A DNA stretch of 64,000 nt from NCBI GenBank assembly GCA_002500605.1, contig DLRR01000027.1:1-64000 (forward strand). Reading direction: 5' to 3'. The notes under the pieces were generated by a model that saw only the letters and a list, made by a program, of their open reading frames with translations, was not told where the DNA came from and ran no database searches. The DNA is from Nitrospinaceae bacterium UBA7883 (GTDB lineage Bacteria > Nitrospinota_A > UBA7883). This document shows positions 16,378 through 25,138 of this stretch, piece after piece. Both the position numbers and the translations under genes were made by a program. Position 1 is the stretch's first letter; every line of letters starts with the position of its first letter.

Positions 16378-17787
16378 TTATCCCTTTATCGCCTTCATGA
16401 GTGCATGTGCTTTATCTAAAGTTTCCATATACTCATCCTCTGGATTTGATAGGTAGGTTACTCCACCACCTACATGAAATTTCGCCATCTGCTCAGTGCG
16501 AACCATTGTTCGAATCACAATATTTGTGTCCATTGTAGAATTGTAGCCAATATATCCTACAGCACCGCAGTACACGCCTCTTGGATGGGGTTCAATCTCA
16601 TTAATGATTTCCATAGCTCTAATTTTGGGAGCTCCAGTTACAGAACCACCAGGAAACGCGCTTTTCAGTAGATCAGTTGCCTGGTACCCTTCCCGAAGTT
16701 CACCCTCTATTGTAGACACCAGGTGATGGACCGTAGGAAAACTTTCCAATTTGCACAAGTTTGTAACCACAACACTTGATGGCATACATACTTTTGATAG
16801 GTCGTTTCTCAATAGGTCAACTATCATAACGTTTTCTGCTCTATCTTTAGCACTTTGCTGCAATTCCATTAAAAGCATGTTGTCTGAGATATTGTTTTTA
16901 CCTCTGGGACGGGTCCCCTTAATAGGACAGGTCTGAGCACGTCCTTTGTGCAGATTTAAGAACCTTTCTGGTGAAGTAGAAAGAATTTGGCATTGATCAG
17001 TATTCATGTATGCGCCAAATGGTGCGGGACTAATGGACCGAAGTCGAAGATACATTTCTATCGGGTCAAAACTGTTTTCAAGTTCAAAACGCTGGGACAG
17101 ATTGACTTGATAACAGTCACCTTCGGCAATGTATTGACGTATGTACTCTACAGCGTTTATATATTCTTCTTTTGTGAAATTACTTTTTGGCGTCAAGGTA
17201 GGCAAATGAAACCCGCTATCTGTTTTGACCAATGAAAAGGCATTTTTCATTTCCCTTAGCTTTTTAGTTACTATTTTGTCTACGGGGCCGTTCGCAATTA
17301 GATAAACCTCTTTAGACTGATGGTTGAAGGCAAACACGGAGTGGTAGAAACCAACCCAAAGATGGCCCTCTTCTGAGCTGTCCTGGCTGACAAGACGCGT
17401 AGATGGTTCGCAATGAATCAACAATTCATAGCCAAAAAAACCACATATGCCGCCTGTGAAGGGAATGGAGTAAGTATTTTCTTCAGCTTTTAATTTAGCC
17501 ATGCATGATTTAATAAGATCAAAAGGGTCATGATCAGTAGATGTAACATTACCGTTTTCCTTAACGGTGTAGCGGTTGTTACTGCCATGAATAACTTTAT
17601 ATGGGTTGAACATAATGTAAGACCATTTCCCTCTTCCTTTATGATCCATTCCGCTGTCAAGCCATATCAGCCCGGGTTGATCCCGCATATTTTTGAACAA
17701 TTCTTTGGGTTCACTCCATGGCATCTTCTGAAACCCGGTTTCAAGTTTTACAACTCCGTCCTTGCTACTTATCCATTCAGTTTCCAT
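16378..17787 (-). CDS. pabB: Aminodeoxychorismate synthase component I
   Basis: 469 aa. Converts chorismate to 4-amino-4-deoxychorismate using ammonia from a PabA glutaminase not present here. The chorismate-binding domain is clear (CYQVNLSQRFE, TCPIKGTRPRGKN, HLVSTIEGELREG, FPGGSVTGAPKIRAMEII, DTNIVIRTM). The Lys in PIKGT is the PabB nucleophile; anthranilate synthase has Ala there, so this is PabB rather than TrpE. It is followed by pabC after four bases. It diverges from mch across 51 bp, which must hold both promoters. Confidence 0.93.
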   Translation of the reverse strand: METEWISSKDGVVKLETGFQKMPWSEPKELFKNMRDQPGLIWLDSGMDHKGRGKWSYIMFNPYKVIHGSNNRYTVKENGNVTSTDHDPFDLIKSCMAKLKAEENTYSIPFTGGICGFFGYELLIHCEPSTRLVSQDSSEEGHLWVGFYHSVFAFNHQSKEVYLIANGPVDKIVTKKLREMKNAFSLVKTDSGFHLPTLTPKSNFTKEEYINAVEYIRQYIAEGDCYQVNLSQRFELENSFDPIEMYLRLRSISPAPFGAYMNTDQCQILSTSPERFLNLHKGRAQTCPIKGTRPRGKNNISDNMLLMELQQSAKDRAENVMIVDLLRNDLSKVCMPSSVVVTNLCKLESFPTVHHLVSTIEGELREGYQATDLLKSAFPGGSVTGAPKIRAMEIINEIEPHPRGVYCGAVGYIGYNSTMDTNIVIRTMVRTEQMAKFHVGGGVTYLSNPEDEYMETLDKAHALMKAIKG

Positions 17788-17838
17788 AATGTATCGCTAC
17801 AACAAATTAGAATTAGTTTCAAGGAATAAATTAATAAA

Positions 17839-18792
17839 ATGAAAGTAATATCGCTGAATGAAATAGCTCGGAAGGTTATAACCCCTCTAATCGACAATCC
17901 AGAGTTATATCGAGTTTCTGTTAAAGAATCACCTAGCGGGGCAACTATTGTTGATTGTGGAGTGGAACAGCTAGGCAGTGTTGGCGCTGGAATTATCTTT
18001 TCTAGGGCCTGCTTGTCTGGTTTAGGCGAGGTTGAAATAATAGAAAAAAATTATTCTAGTTTCAGTTTACCAGCAGTGTCCGTGACCGTGGACCATCCTG
18101 TGGAAGCATGCATGGCTTCGCAATACGCCGGATGGGCAATATGTGTTGATGAATACTTTGCAATGGGGTCAGGGCCTGCTCGTGCTTTATTTGGCAAGGA
18201 GGATCTGTTTAACCATATTGCACATAAAGAGGAGTCATCAACTGCTGTTCTAATGCTAGAAACATCAACTCTTCCAGACGATAAAGTAATTAAACATCTT
18301 GTCTCCCAACTTGGAGTTAACCCACAAAACCTTTATATCCTTGCTGCCCCAACTGCTTCTGTTGTTGGGGCTATTCAAGTTTCGGCAAGGATAGTTGAAA
18401 CCTCCATTCATAAGCTGCACGAAGTTGGCTTTAAATTGGACACGGTATTACATGGAGTTGGTTTTGCGCCAGTAGCCCCTATAGCCTGTGATGATCTCCA
18501 AGCGATTGGCAGGACTAACGACTGTATTCTGTATGGTGGAATGTCGTGTCTGACCCTAGATTGTGATGAGGAATATCTCGTGGAGAATCTAGAAAAAATT
18601 CCATCGTCGCATTCGTCGGATCATGGCAGGACTTTTTATGAGCTGTTTAAAAAATACGGTGATTTTTACAAGATTGACCCAATGCTTTTTTCTCCAGCTG
18701 TGATTCAAATCAATAACACAAGGACAGGCTCGTTCCATACAAGTGGAGAGTTTTTGCCAGAATTACTTCAAGAATCTTTTGGTCTCAAATGA
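17839..18792 (+). CDS. mch: Methenyltetrahydromethanopterin cyclohydrolase
   Basis: 317 aa. Interconverts 5,10-methenyl-H4MPT and 5-formyl-H4MPT in the H4MPT-linked formaldehyde oxidation route of methylotrophs and in methanogens. Family features are VDCGVEQLGSVGAGIIFSRACLSGLGEVE, VDHPVEACMASQYAGWAI, AMGSGPARALF, LAAPTASVVGAIQVSARIVETSIHKL and VLHGVGFAPVAPIA. The length is typical. The stop overlaps the next gene start by four bases (ATGA). It opens a seven-gene cofactor cluster. The activating enzyme (fae), the dehydrogenase and the formyltransferase genes are not in the window. Confidence 0.96.
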   Translation: MKVISLNEIARKVITPLIDNPELYRVSVKESPSGATIVDCGVEQLGSVGAGIIFSRACLSGLGEVEIIEKNYSSFSLPAVSVTVDHPVEACMASQYAGWAICVDEYFAMGSGPARALFGKEDLFNHIAHKEESSTAVLMLETSTLPDDKVIKHLVSQLGVNPQNLYILAAPTASVVGAIQVSARIVETSIHKLHEVGFKLDTVLHGVGFAPVAPIACDDLQAIGRTNDCILYGGMSCLTLDCDEEYLVENLEKIPSSHSSDHGRTFYELFKKYGDFYKIDPMLFSPAVIQINNTRTGSFHTSGEFLPELLQESFGLK

Positions 18793-19697
18793 AAATTCTA
18801 ATATTACGATCTAGAGAAGGTTGGCAAATTGACCAGCTTGAAACTTCAATCAAACGGCGTGGAGGGCTTGTTTATAAGGGTGATATTAGGGACCTTGTTC
18901 TTGCTGTAGGGGATAAGAATTCAGACTATAGTAATTCTTCTTCTACACCAACTTCTGATATGAAACCTCTTGTTGGAGTTGGAAATGTTAATATAAGTGA
19001 TATGGATGCTGTGATAGTGCGAGTCATCCCATTAGGATCATTGGAACAGTTAATGTTTAGAATGAACACTTTGAGGAGGGTTGTTTCAATGGGTGTTCGG
19101 GTCATCAACCATCCTGAGGCCATAGAACGGACAGTTGACAAGGCTTACACGTCACACTTGCTGGCCGACCACGGGATGCCAACGCCAAAAACAGTGGTTT
19201 GTGAGGGATATGATGATGCCATGGCAGCCTTTAATACTCTAGGTGATGTTGTCGTAAAACCGCTTCATGGATCGTGTGGTCAAGGCATAGTGAGAATTTG
19301 CGATCCTGATACAGCTTACCGCGTATTCCGAACCATGGAAATGAGCAGATTTGTCTTTTATTTACAGTCCTTTGTGGATAACGGAGGTGAAGACACCCGA
19401 GTTTTTGTAGCTGGAGGCAAGGTAATAGCTGCAATGAAACGGATAAGTAATGATTGGCGTAACAATTTCCACCGAGGCTCTAGCGTGGAGACAATAGAAC
19501 CAACGGTTTCACAAAGGGAAATGGCAATAAAAGCTGTTACTATACTTGGGCTTGATTATGCCGGCATTGACTTTCTCTGCGATGGCAACGGTACGGAATA
19601 TATAATTGAGGTGAACGGTATTCCAGGATGGAGAGGTCTACAGAAAACCTGTGAAACTACAATCTCGGATCACATTGTAGGCTTGGTTTATCAATGA
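18789..19697 (+). CDS. RimK-type ATP-grasp ligase of the H4MPT cluster
   Basis: 302 aa. ATP-grasp features: TVDKAYTSHLLADHGMPTPKT, GDVVVKPLHGSCGQGIVRI (nucleotide-binding loop), DTRVFVAGGKVIAAMKR and the metal-binding EVNGIPGWRGLQ. RimK-like ligases add glutamate; the methanogen relative MptN adds glutamate to H4MPT side chains, and homologues sit in methylotroph C1 clusters (orf9-type). A glutamate ligation in H4MPT or methanofuran-like cofactor synthesis is therefore likely; which one is not visible. It overlaps mch and the next gene by four bases each. Confidence 0.85.
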   Translation: MKILILRSREGWQIDQLETSIKRRGGLVYKGDIRDLVLAVGDKNSDYSNSSSTPTSDMKPLVGVGNVNISDMDAVIVRVIPLGSLEQLMFRMNTLRRVVSMGVRVINHPEAIERTVDKAYTSHLLADHGMPTPKTVVCEGYDDAMAAFNTLGDVVVKPLHGSCGQGIVRICDPDTAYRVFRTMEMSRFVFYLQSFVDNGGEDTRVFVAGGKVIAAMKRISNDWRNNFHRGSSVETIEPTVSQREMAIKAVTILGLDYAGIDFLCDGNGTEYIIEVNGIPGWRGLQKTCETTISDHIVGLVYQ

Positions 19698-20563
19698 GTA
19701 AACTTAGGTTAGCGAAAATTAGCAAGGCAGTAGAGATGGCTTGTTTATTGGAAGTCTCAAGCAATAAACCAGGTAATGTCACACCAACTTGTGCCTTCGA
19801 AGATCTTGATTACCTTGACTTTCTTCACTGTGCAGTGACACTTGGAAAGGTGTTTAGGGAAAGTGGGTATAGGAGCGTTGGCGACCTAATTTTACAATCA
19901 ATTAAAGGGTGTTTGGAAGCCTCGTCTTCAAATGCTAACCTAGGCATTGTCTTGCTTTTTGCTCCAATGGCTTTGGCTTACTATAAAAAAGGTAGGCTGG
20001 ATCGAGATTCAGTCAAACAAGTCCTGGTGCGCCTTACAAAGTCCGATGCTAAAAAAGCATATCAGGCCATTCGACTATGCAACCCGAGTGGACTCAATAA
20101 AGTTAAATCACAAAGTGTGAACAAGGACCCTGATATAACACTTTTGCGAGCAATGAAGATGTCCGCCAATAGGGATTGGATAGCCTATGAATACGCCAAT
20201 TCGTTTGAGATAGTTTTTGAAAAAGGTTTGCCAGAATTGGAATTAAACATTGAGGTTGGCTTAATATTTCGTGACGCGATAGTCCATACATATCTAAAGC
20301 TTTTGTACCTATATCCGGACTCGTTAGTATCGCGGAAAACATCAATTGAGGAAGCGCACCAGATATCAAATATGGCTGGCGTTGTGCTAGATAATGGTGG
20401 TGTAACAACTGATGCTGGTAGGAAGAAGATTATGGAGCTGGATAGTCATTTACGTTCGAATGGAAATACCTTAAACCCTGGATCTACGGCTGATTTAACT
20501 GCATCTAGCTTATTTGTATTTTTTATGAAGCATGGCTATAACGAGTTGTCGAAAAAAGGATAA
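19694..20563 (+). CDS. CitG/MdcB-like protein of the H4MPT cluster (triphosphoribosyl-dephospho-CoA synthase family)
   Basis: 289 aa. Motifs EVSSNKPGNVTPTCAFEDLDYLDF and NANLGIVLLFAPMALAYYKKG match the CitG family, which attaches ATP-derived groups to form the citrate lyase prosthetic group. There is no citrate lyase here, and members of this family recur next to mch in methylotroph genomes (orf17-type), so its job is probably a step in cofactor synthesis that uses a nucleotide triphosphate. The exact reaction is unknown to me. It overlaps the ATP-grasp gene by four bases and precedes the flavoprotein gene by five. Confidence 0.8.
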   Translation: MSKLRLAKISKAVEMACLLEVSSNKPGNVTPTCAFEDLDYLDFLHCAVTLGKVFRESGYRSVGDLILQSIKGCLEASSSNANLGIVLLFAPMALAYYKKGRLDRDSVKQVLVRLTKSDAKKAYQAIRLCNPSGLNKVKSQSVNKDPDITLLRAMKMSANRDWIAYEYANSFEIVFEKGLPELELNIEVGLIFRDAIVHTYLKLLYLYPDSLVSRKTSIEEAHQISNMAGVVLDNGGVTTDAGRKKIMELDSHLRSNGNTLNPGSTADLTASSLFVFFMKHGYNELSKKG

Positions 20564-20568
20564 TACCG

Positions 20569-21087
20569 ATGAAGAAGAATATTGGATGGTGCATCACAGG
20601 AGCCGGGCACGAGATTCATGAGATATATGGGTTTATAAGTGAAGTTGAAGGAGTAGAGCTTTTTATGTCTAGGGCCGCAGAAGAGGTTTCAAAAATATAC
20701 AAAGTAGATCCTAACAACTTTAGCGGTAAAATGCATACCGAAAAGTCATCCTCGTCACCAATATGTGGTAAGTTTGCATCTAACCAATATCGAGGACTGG
20801 TAGTAGCTCCGGCCACTTCGAATTCCGTTGCTAAGTTTGTGCTTGGTATAAGCGATACATTGATAACTAATATTTTTGCCCATGCCGGGAAAGCTCGTGT
20901 ACCTACTATTGTTTACCCAACAGATGTTGCACCAGAGATGCAGAGCATGGGTCCTTCAAAACCTGTCATGGTATACCCACGAAAAGTTGACTTGGCCCAT
21001 ACAAATGAACTTTCTACATTCGAAACAGTTACTGTAGTACGCTCCATAGATGAGTTACGCATAACTGTGTTGGAGATGTTTTGTTGA
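20569..21087 (+). CDS. Archaeoflavoprotein / dihydromethanopterin reductase (DmrB)-like flavoprotein
   Basis: 172 aa, HFCD-type flavoprotein fold. The N-terminus IGWCITGAGHEIHEIYGFI resembles the phosphate-binding loop of this family; YRGLVVAPATSNSVAKFVLGISDTLITNIFAHAGKARVPTIVYPTD matches the FMN-binding APAT.NT.AK pattern. The archaeal protein DmrB, which reduces dihydromethanopterin to H4MPT, belongs here and has bacterial homologues in C1 operons. That last reductive step is the best guess, given the context. It overlaps the next frame at TTGTTGA. Confidence 0.78.
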   Translation: MKKNIGWCITGAGHEIHEIYGFISEVEGVELFMSRAAEEVSKIYKVDPNNFSGKMHTEKSSSSPICGKFASNQYRGLVVAPATSNSVAKFVLGISDTLITNIFAHAGKARVPTIVYPTDVAPEMQSMGPSKPVMVYPRKVDLAHTNELSTFETVTVVRSIDELRITVLEMFC

Positions 21088-22421
21088 GTCGCAAAAGGGT
21101 AACACTGATAACTGGTAAACTAGCCGAACCCGCGCTTAGAAAAGTTATGTCTGGATTTGCTTCTACAGTTGAATATGATCTTATAGTTATGCCAGTTCAA
21201 GTAGCAGCGTTAATGACTACTCGGTACATAGCTAGAAAGTTGCCATCAGATGTTTCTAACAAAGTGGTGATACCTGGCGGATGCAAAGGAAAAATATCCG
21301 AGATATCAAAAAAAACTGGTCATACCGTCAGTCGGGGACCAGAGGATATCAGTGGTTTGCCTGAGTACTTTGGCCATAAGAAAAAGAAAGTTGTATATTC
21401 CAAGCCACGCCTTAAAATTATAGCTGAAATCGTTGACGTGCCATTTCTTACCGTGCAGCAGATATTAAAAAAGTCTAAACAATATCAAAAGGATGGGGCA
21501 GATTGGGTAGACCTTGGATTATCAAACGATACTCCTTGCCCCCACTTAGGAGAGACTGTAAGAGAACTCAAAAAGCTTGGAATGAATGTTAGCGTGGATA
21601 CTTTTAATCCAAAAGAGATGTTAGTTGCAAACCGAGCAGGGGCAAGAATGTTTCTTTCTGTAAATTCATCAAACATTGCAATTGCGCCAAAACTTAAAGG
21701 TAGGGTAGTGGTTATTCCAGATTTTGGTAAAGGAATAACCAGTCTATACAATAATTTAAAGACCCTAGAAAAAATGGGTGTTGACTATGTTGTTGACCCT
21801 ATTCTAGATCCACTACCTTTTGGCTTGGTTGATTCGTTAACCAGATATGTGGCAGTTAGAAAAAAGTACCCAAATGCCTCAATGATGATGGGAGCAGGAA
21901 ATCTGACAGAACTCACCGCAGCAGACAATGTAGGGATTAACGCCGTAATAACTGGAATGTGCACTGAGCTCGATGTTGAGTTTATGCTAACCACAGAGGT
22001 GGTTGGATGGAACAGCGGTTCGGTAGCTCAGATTTCGTTGGCGCGCAAAATTATGGAGCACTCTTACAAGGAAAAAACGTTGCCAAAGGGGTACGATGAT
22101 AGACTGCTTGTTTTAAAAGACCGGATAAAGCCATCTTTTAACTCAAAAGAGATACACGCAATGGGTCGAAAGGTAAGAGATCATAACTATAGGATATTTG
22201 TGGCTGAAGGGTTTATTCACATCTTCAACTGTACCCAATACATAAAAACTAAAAGCGCTGAAGAATTGTTTGACAAGCTTAACGTAGATGACCCATCCCA
22301 TGCGTATTATCTTGGGAAAGAGGTGCAAAAGGCTCAAACTGCGCTTCAACTTGGCAAAAACTACATACAGGAGCATCAGCTGGACTGGGGCTACCTTTCA
22401 CATAAAAGGCAAGGAAGTTAG
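21081..22421 (+). CDS. Dihydropteroate synthase-like protein (DUF6513 family) of the H4MPT cluster
   Basis: 446 aa. The N-terminal domain (ITGKLAEPALRKVMSGFA..., about 1-110) is typical of the C1-cluster DHPS-like proteins. The TIM-barrel part (about 110-350) carries DHPS-like features: DGADWVDLGLSNDTPCP, LGMNVSVDTFNPKEMLVANRAG, VVIPDFGK, DPILDPLPFG and MMMGAGNLTELTAADN. Relatives (orf7 in methylotrophs, MJ0107 in methanogens) are linked to H4MPT synthesis, where a pterin must be joined to the pABA-riboside part. The start is TTG at 21081 or 21084, overlapping the flavoprotein stop; GGAGATG lies 5 to 8 bases ahead. Confidence 0.88.
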   Translation: MLSRKRVTLITGKLAEPALRKVMSGFASTVEYDLIVMPVQVAALMTTRYIARKLPSDVSNKVVIPGGCKGKISEISKKTGHTVSRGPEDISGLPEYFGHKKKKVVYSKPRLKIIAEIVDVPFLTVQQILKKSKQYQKDGADWVDLGLSNDTPCPHLGETVRELKKLGMNVSVDTFNPKEMLVANRAGARMFLSVNSSNIAIAPKLKGRVVVIPDFGKGITSLYNNLKTLEKMGVDYVVDPILDPLPFGLVDSLTRYVAVRKKYPNASMMMGAGNLTELTAADNVGINAVITGMCTELDVEFMLTTEVVGWNSGSVAQISLARKIMEHSYKEKTLPKGYDDRLLVLKDRIKPSFNSKEIHAMGRKVRDHNYRIFVAEGFIHIFNCTQYIKTKSAEELFDKLNVDDPSHAYYLGKEVQKAQTALQLGKNYIQEHQLDWGYLSHKRQGS

Positions 22422-22425
22422 ACTA

Positions 22426-22995
22426 TTGCCAGAAATAATTGAGTCAATAGTGTCCACGATGAACTTGGATGGGATTGTAAATTTTGCACCAGTGGGAATA
22501 CAATTTAACCAAAAAGAAAAACTTCTGTTTACAGTTTTCCATTCAACAACCACATTTTTAAATCTAAAATGTCAGCCATGTGGCGTGGTAAATTTCACGT
22601 CTGATGTTCTTTTGTTTGCAAAAACAGCTTTGTATGATCATGTGCCTAATTATTCGATTGATAAAAATGGTAAAGCGGCAATTCTTGACAATGCAGATGA
22701 AGCCTTGGAGTTCATAGTTGAATCGACTGAGAATATGGGCAACAAATCTAAATTCTTTTGTGCAAAAACCTCGACTAGAATACTAAAGTCTCCACCCGCT
22801 GGTATTATTAGGGCCACGGGGTCGGTTATAGAAGCCATTATAATGGTAACTAGGCTTAACTACTTGCCTTCTAGTGATATTAAGCATACTTTGCAAGTGT
22901 CACGTAACATAGTTGACAAAACAGGCGGCCCCAATGAGATAGAGGCAATGGAACTAGTAGAGACATTCTATCGATCCTCCGTTCCCTCTCCATGA
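22426..22995 (+). CDS. DUF447 family protein of the H4MPT cluster
   Basis: About 189 aa from a TTG start. An ATG at 22288 in the same frame would give a longer protein, but that part overlaps the upstream gene by 134 bases. The TTG at 22426 follows AAGGAAG by 8 bases and gives the usual DUF447 N-terminus (PEIIESIVSTMNLDGIVNFAPVGIQF). Further family-like parts are LNLKCQPCGVVNFTSDVLLFAKTAL and IRATGSVIEAIIMVTRLNYL. DUF447 proteins (orf5-type) accompany mch in methylotrophs and methanogens, and are related to flavin-binding split-barrel proteins; their reaction is not known to me. The stop overlaps the next ATG (ATGA). Confidence 0.85.
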   Translation: MPEIIESIVSTMNLDGIVNFAPVGIQFNQKEKLLFTVFHSTTTFLNLKCQPCGVVNFTSDVLLFAKTALYDHVPNYSIDKNGKAAILDNADEALEFIVESTENMGNKSKFFCAKTSTRILKSPPAGIIRATGSVIEAIIMVTRLNYLPSSDIKHTLQVSRNIVDKTGGPNEIEAMELVETFYRSSVPSP

Positions 22996-23906
22996 AAAGA
23001 GAATTTGGTGCGATTGTTGTGCGTGCCAGAGCAAGATTACACCTAGGCCTGGTAAAAATATCTGATGATCCGGGTTTTATTTCTGCCGGCATTACCATAC
23101 AGCATCCATTTTCACAAATTAAGGTTTGTTGTACAAAACACAAACAGTGTGGCGGTTTTGCCCAGAGAGATGTCGAGCGAGCAAAAAGGCTAGTTGGGAC
23201 AGTACGGGAATATAAGGCAGAGTCCATTATTTCAATACCACGGCATGAGGGGTTTGGTTCTGGGACGAGGCGAGCATTGTCTATAGCAAGTGCTATTATG
23301 AAACTGGAGAAAAACAGAACATCAATCTATAAAACGGCTGAGGCAATGGGCAGAGGAGAGAGATCGATGATGGGGTCTTTACTTTTTGATAAGGGCGGAG
23401 CTGCAGTTGATTGTGGTGGAACCATAACGTGTTATAAAATACCACAGAAATGGCGCGTTATAGTTATCAAACCTAAAATGTTTCAGCGTGAACGTAAGAT
23501 TTTTGGTGTAATCGAAGATCAACGGTTTGAAAAAATTAAACCGTTGTCCGGCTCCAAACTGAAGAAATTCAAGGATGAGCTTTCTCATACTCTAGTGCAG
23601 GGTTTAGCAAGTGGTAACTTTAAGCTTTTCTCTAATGGTATATGCCTACTACAAAAATTAGCCATATTACAGTTTGGCCATTTGCAAGTGGGGTCTGCGT
23701 CTACAGAAATGGGTAAGGAGCTTTTAGCTCAACTAAAAGAACAAGGCTTTATGGCGGCTGGCCAGAGCAGTTGGGGCCCAACATTGTTTGTTATCATTGG
23801 AAATAGCAAAGATGGTGCGAGGATAATTGATTGGCTTGAAACAACAGGTAAAATCGAATCTGCTACCATGACACGTATTTCTAGGTCTGGTATGAATTTC
23901 TCATAA
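22992..23906 (+). CDS. mptG: Beta-ribofuranosylaminobenzene 5'-phosphate synthase
   Basis: 304 aa, GHMP-kinase fold. Condenses p-aminobenzoate with PRPP, losing CO2 and pyrophosphate, as the first dedicated step of the H4MPT arm. Visible are VVRARARLHLGLVKISDDPGF, ISIPRHEGFGSGTRRALSIASAI (the GHMP glycine-rich motif), GRGERSMMGSLLFDKGGAAVDCGG and the C-terminal AAGQSSWGPTLFVII. Length and motifs fit the family. It closes the seven-gene cluster and overlaps DUF447 by four bases. PabB/PabC, which make one substrate, are encoded just across the mch promoter region; prs, which makes PRPP, is at 39 kb. Confidence 0.92.
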   Translation: MKREFGAIVVRARARLHLGLVKISDDPGFISAGITIQHPFSQIKVCCTKHKQCGGFAQRDVERAKRLVGTVREYKAESIISIPRHEGFGSGTRRALSIASAIMKLEKNRTSIYKTAEAMGRGERSMMGSLLFDKGGAAVDCGGTITCYKIPQKWRVIVIKPKMFQRERKIFGVIEDQRFEKIKPLSGSKLKKFKDELSHTLVQGLASGNFKLFSNGICLLQKLAILQFGHLQVGSASTEMGKELLAQLKEQGFMAAGQSSWGPTLFVIIGNSKDGARIIDWLETTGKIESATMTRISRSGMNFS

Positions 23907-24515
23907 TGTTGATTGGTTGCCTCCGAGTTTAAAGGAGTTGATTTTTGTGTAAATTGACTCCCTAGGGCCTAGCCTGCTTTCATAAAGATGAAAATCACTA
24001 AATGAGGCATCTCCCAACTCTTCCTTTGAGTACTTGTGAACCAAACGAATAATCTCGCCCCTTGCTGAGTTATCCTTTATTCTACCAATTGATATATGAG
24101 CTGTGAAAAGTCTTTCGTCTGGGGGATATCCAAGTGGCGTTAAACTTTGCATCAACTTTGCTTCAAGACAAGCCAGGTCTTCAATATCTCCGTTAACGCC
24201 AAGCCAGATCACTTTTGGACGATATCTGTTTGGGAATACCCCCATGCCAACCACAGATAGGTTAATCGGTTCAAAGTTTTTAGCAATATTATTTGCGGCG
24301 CTACATATTGCACTTATATTTTTTTCCTCAACATCACCTAAAAATTTTAGAGTTATGTGCAGATGGGCAGTACGAACCCATTTTACGTGACTGGATGAGA
24401 TGCTAAAGGAATTTAGTAACTTCTCAGTATTTGAGAGTGTTTGATCAGGTATATCAATGCCAAAAAAAAGACGTTTGAAGAATTTAGATTGACCAAGCTT
24501 ACGCACATTACTCAA
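23901..24515 (-). CDS. thpR: RNA 2',3'-cyclic phosphodiesterase (LigT/ThpR)
   Basis: 2H phosphoesterase with its two catalytic motifs, HITLKFLG and HISIGRIK, about 85 residues apart. The N-terminus KRLFFGIDIPDQTL is typical. An upstream ATG at 24566 is in frame, but AGGGGA stands 7 bases before a TTG at 24515, which gives a protein of about 204 aa, close to family size; a GTG at 24506 is also possible. Family members open 2',3'-cyclic phosphates and were first assayed as 2'-5' RNA ligases. It is the last gene of a run with iscU and def, and its end overlaps the convergent mptG by six bases. Confidence 0.87.
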   Translation of the reverse strand: MSNVRKLGQSKFFKRLFFGIDIPDQTLSNTEKLLNSFSISSSHVKWVRTAHLHITLKFLGDVEEKNISAICSAANNIAKNFEPINLSVVGMGVFPNRYRPKVIWLGVNGDIEDLACLEAKLMQSLTPLGYPPDERLFTAHISIGRIKDNSARGEIIRLVHKYSKEELGDASFSDFHLYESRLGPRESIYTKINSFKLGGNQSTL

Positions 24516-24577
24516 CTTATTTTCCCCTGCACAAATGCTCAAGTGTAGTTTGATTGTAATTATCAAACTAGATTTAA

Positions 24578-25129
24578 CTAAAGCAGTTCTTCTTTTTTGA
24601 GCATTTTGCTGTAGCGGCGAAACTCAGGACCAAATGAAAGCGAGTCCATGCTAGACATTCTATCTACGAATAGCTTCCCATACAAATGATCTATTTCGTG
24701 TTGGAACACTCTGGCAGTGAACCCTTTAGCCTGAATTTCAATACTACCTCCTTCACGGTTGTAACCTTCCACAACTATCTCATTTGACCGCTTTACCATC
24801 CCCCACAGGTCGTTAAGGCTTAGGCACCCCTCCCAGTCCTCGTCCATGTCTTGCGAAAAGGAAGCAACTTTTGGGTTGATAATAATAGTATCTGGTGTGA
24901 GGAGTGAATCAGGATATCTTTCAGAGTCTCCAATTCCCACAACAATGATTTGCAAGGATTCGTGTATTTGAGGCGCAGCAAGTCCTGCACCATGATACTC
25001 TTCCTTTGTATCAATCATATCATCTATTAAACTTTGGATTGCGCTGGAATCGATGTTTTCCAATGGAACCAACTCTGCTTTTTTTCTTAAAACAGGATTG
25101 CCTGTCTGGGCAATTTTTCTGATAGCCAT
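24578..25129 (-). CDS. def: Peptide deformylase
   Basis: 183 aa. Removes the N-formyl group from nascent proteins. All three family motifs are present: GAGLAAPQI (residues 47-55), EGCLSL with the metal-binding Cys, and HEIDHLYG with the two metal-binding His and the catalytic Glu. The N-terminus AIRKIAQTGNPVLRKKAELV is typical. It lies 9 bases behind the iscU-like gene and is followed by thpR. No formyltransferase gene (fmt) is adjacent, unlike in many bacteria. Confidence 0.96.
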   Translation of the reverse strand: MAIRKIAQTGNPVLRKKAELVPLENIDSSAIQSLIDDMIDTKEEYHGAGLAAPQIHESLQIIVVGIGDSERYPDSLLTPDTIIINPKVASFSQDMDEDWEGCLSLNDLWGMVKRSNEIVVEGYNREGGSIEIQAKGFTARVFQHEIDHLYGKLFVDRMSSMDSLSFGPEFRRYSKMLKKEELL

Positions 25130-25138
25130 TATGTCAAC

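Noticed and set aside
16378..17787. Anthranilate synthase component I (trpE)
   Set aside because: PIKGT with Lys is the PabB form, and pabC follows directly.
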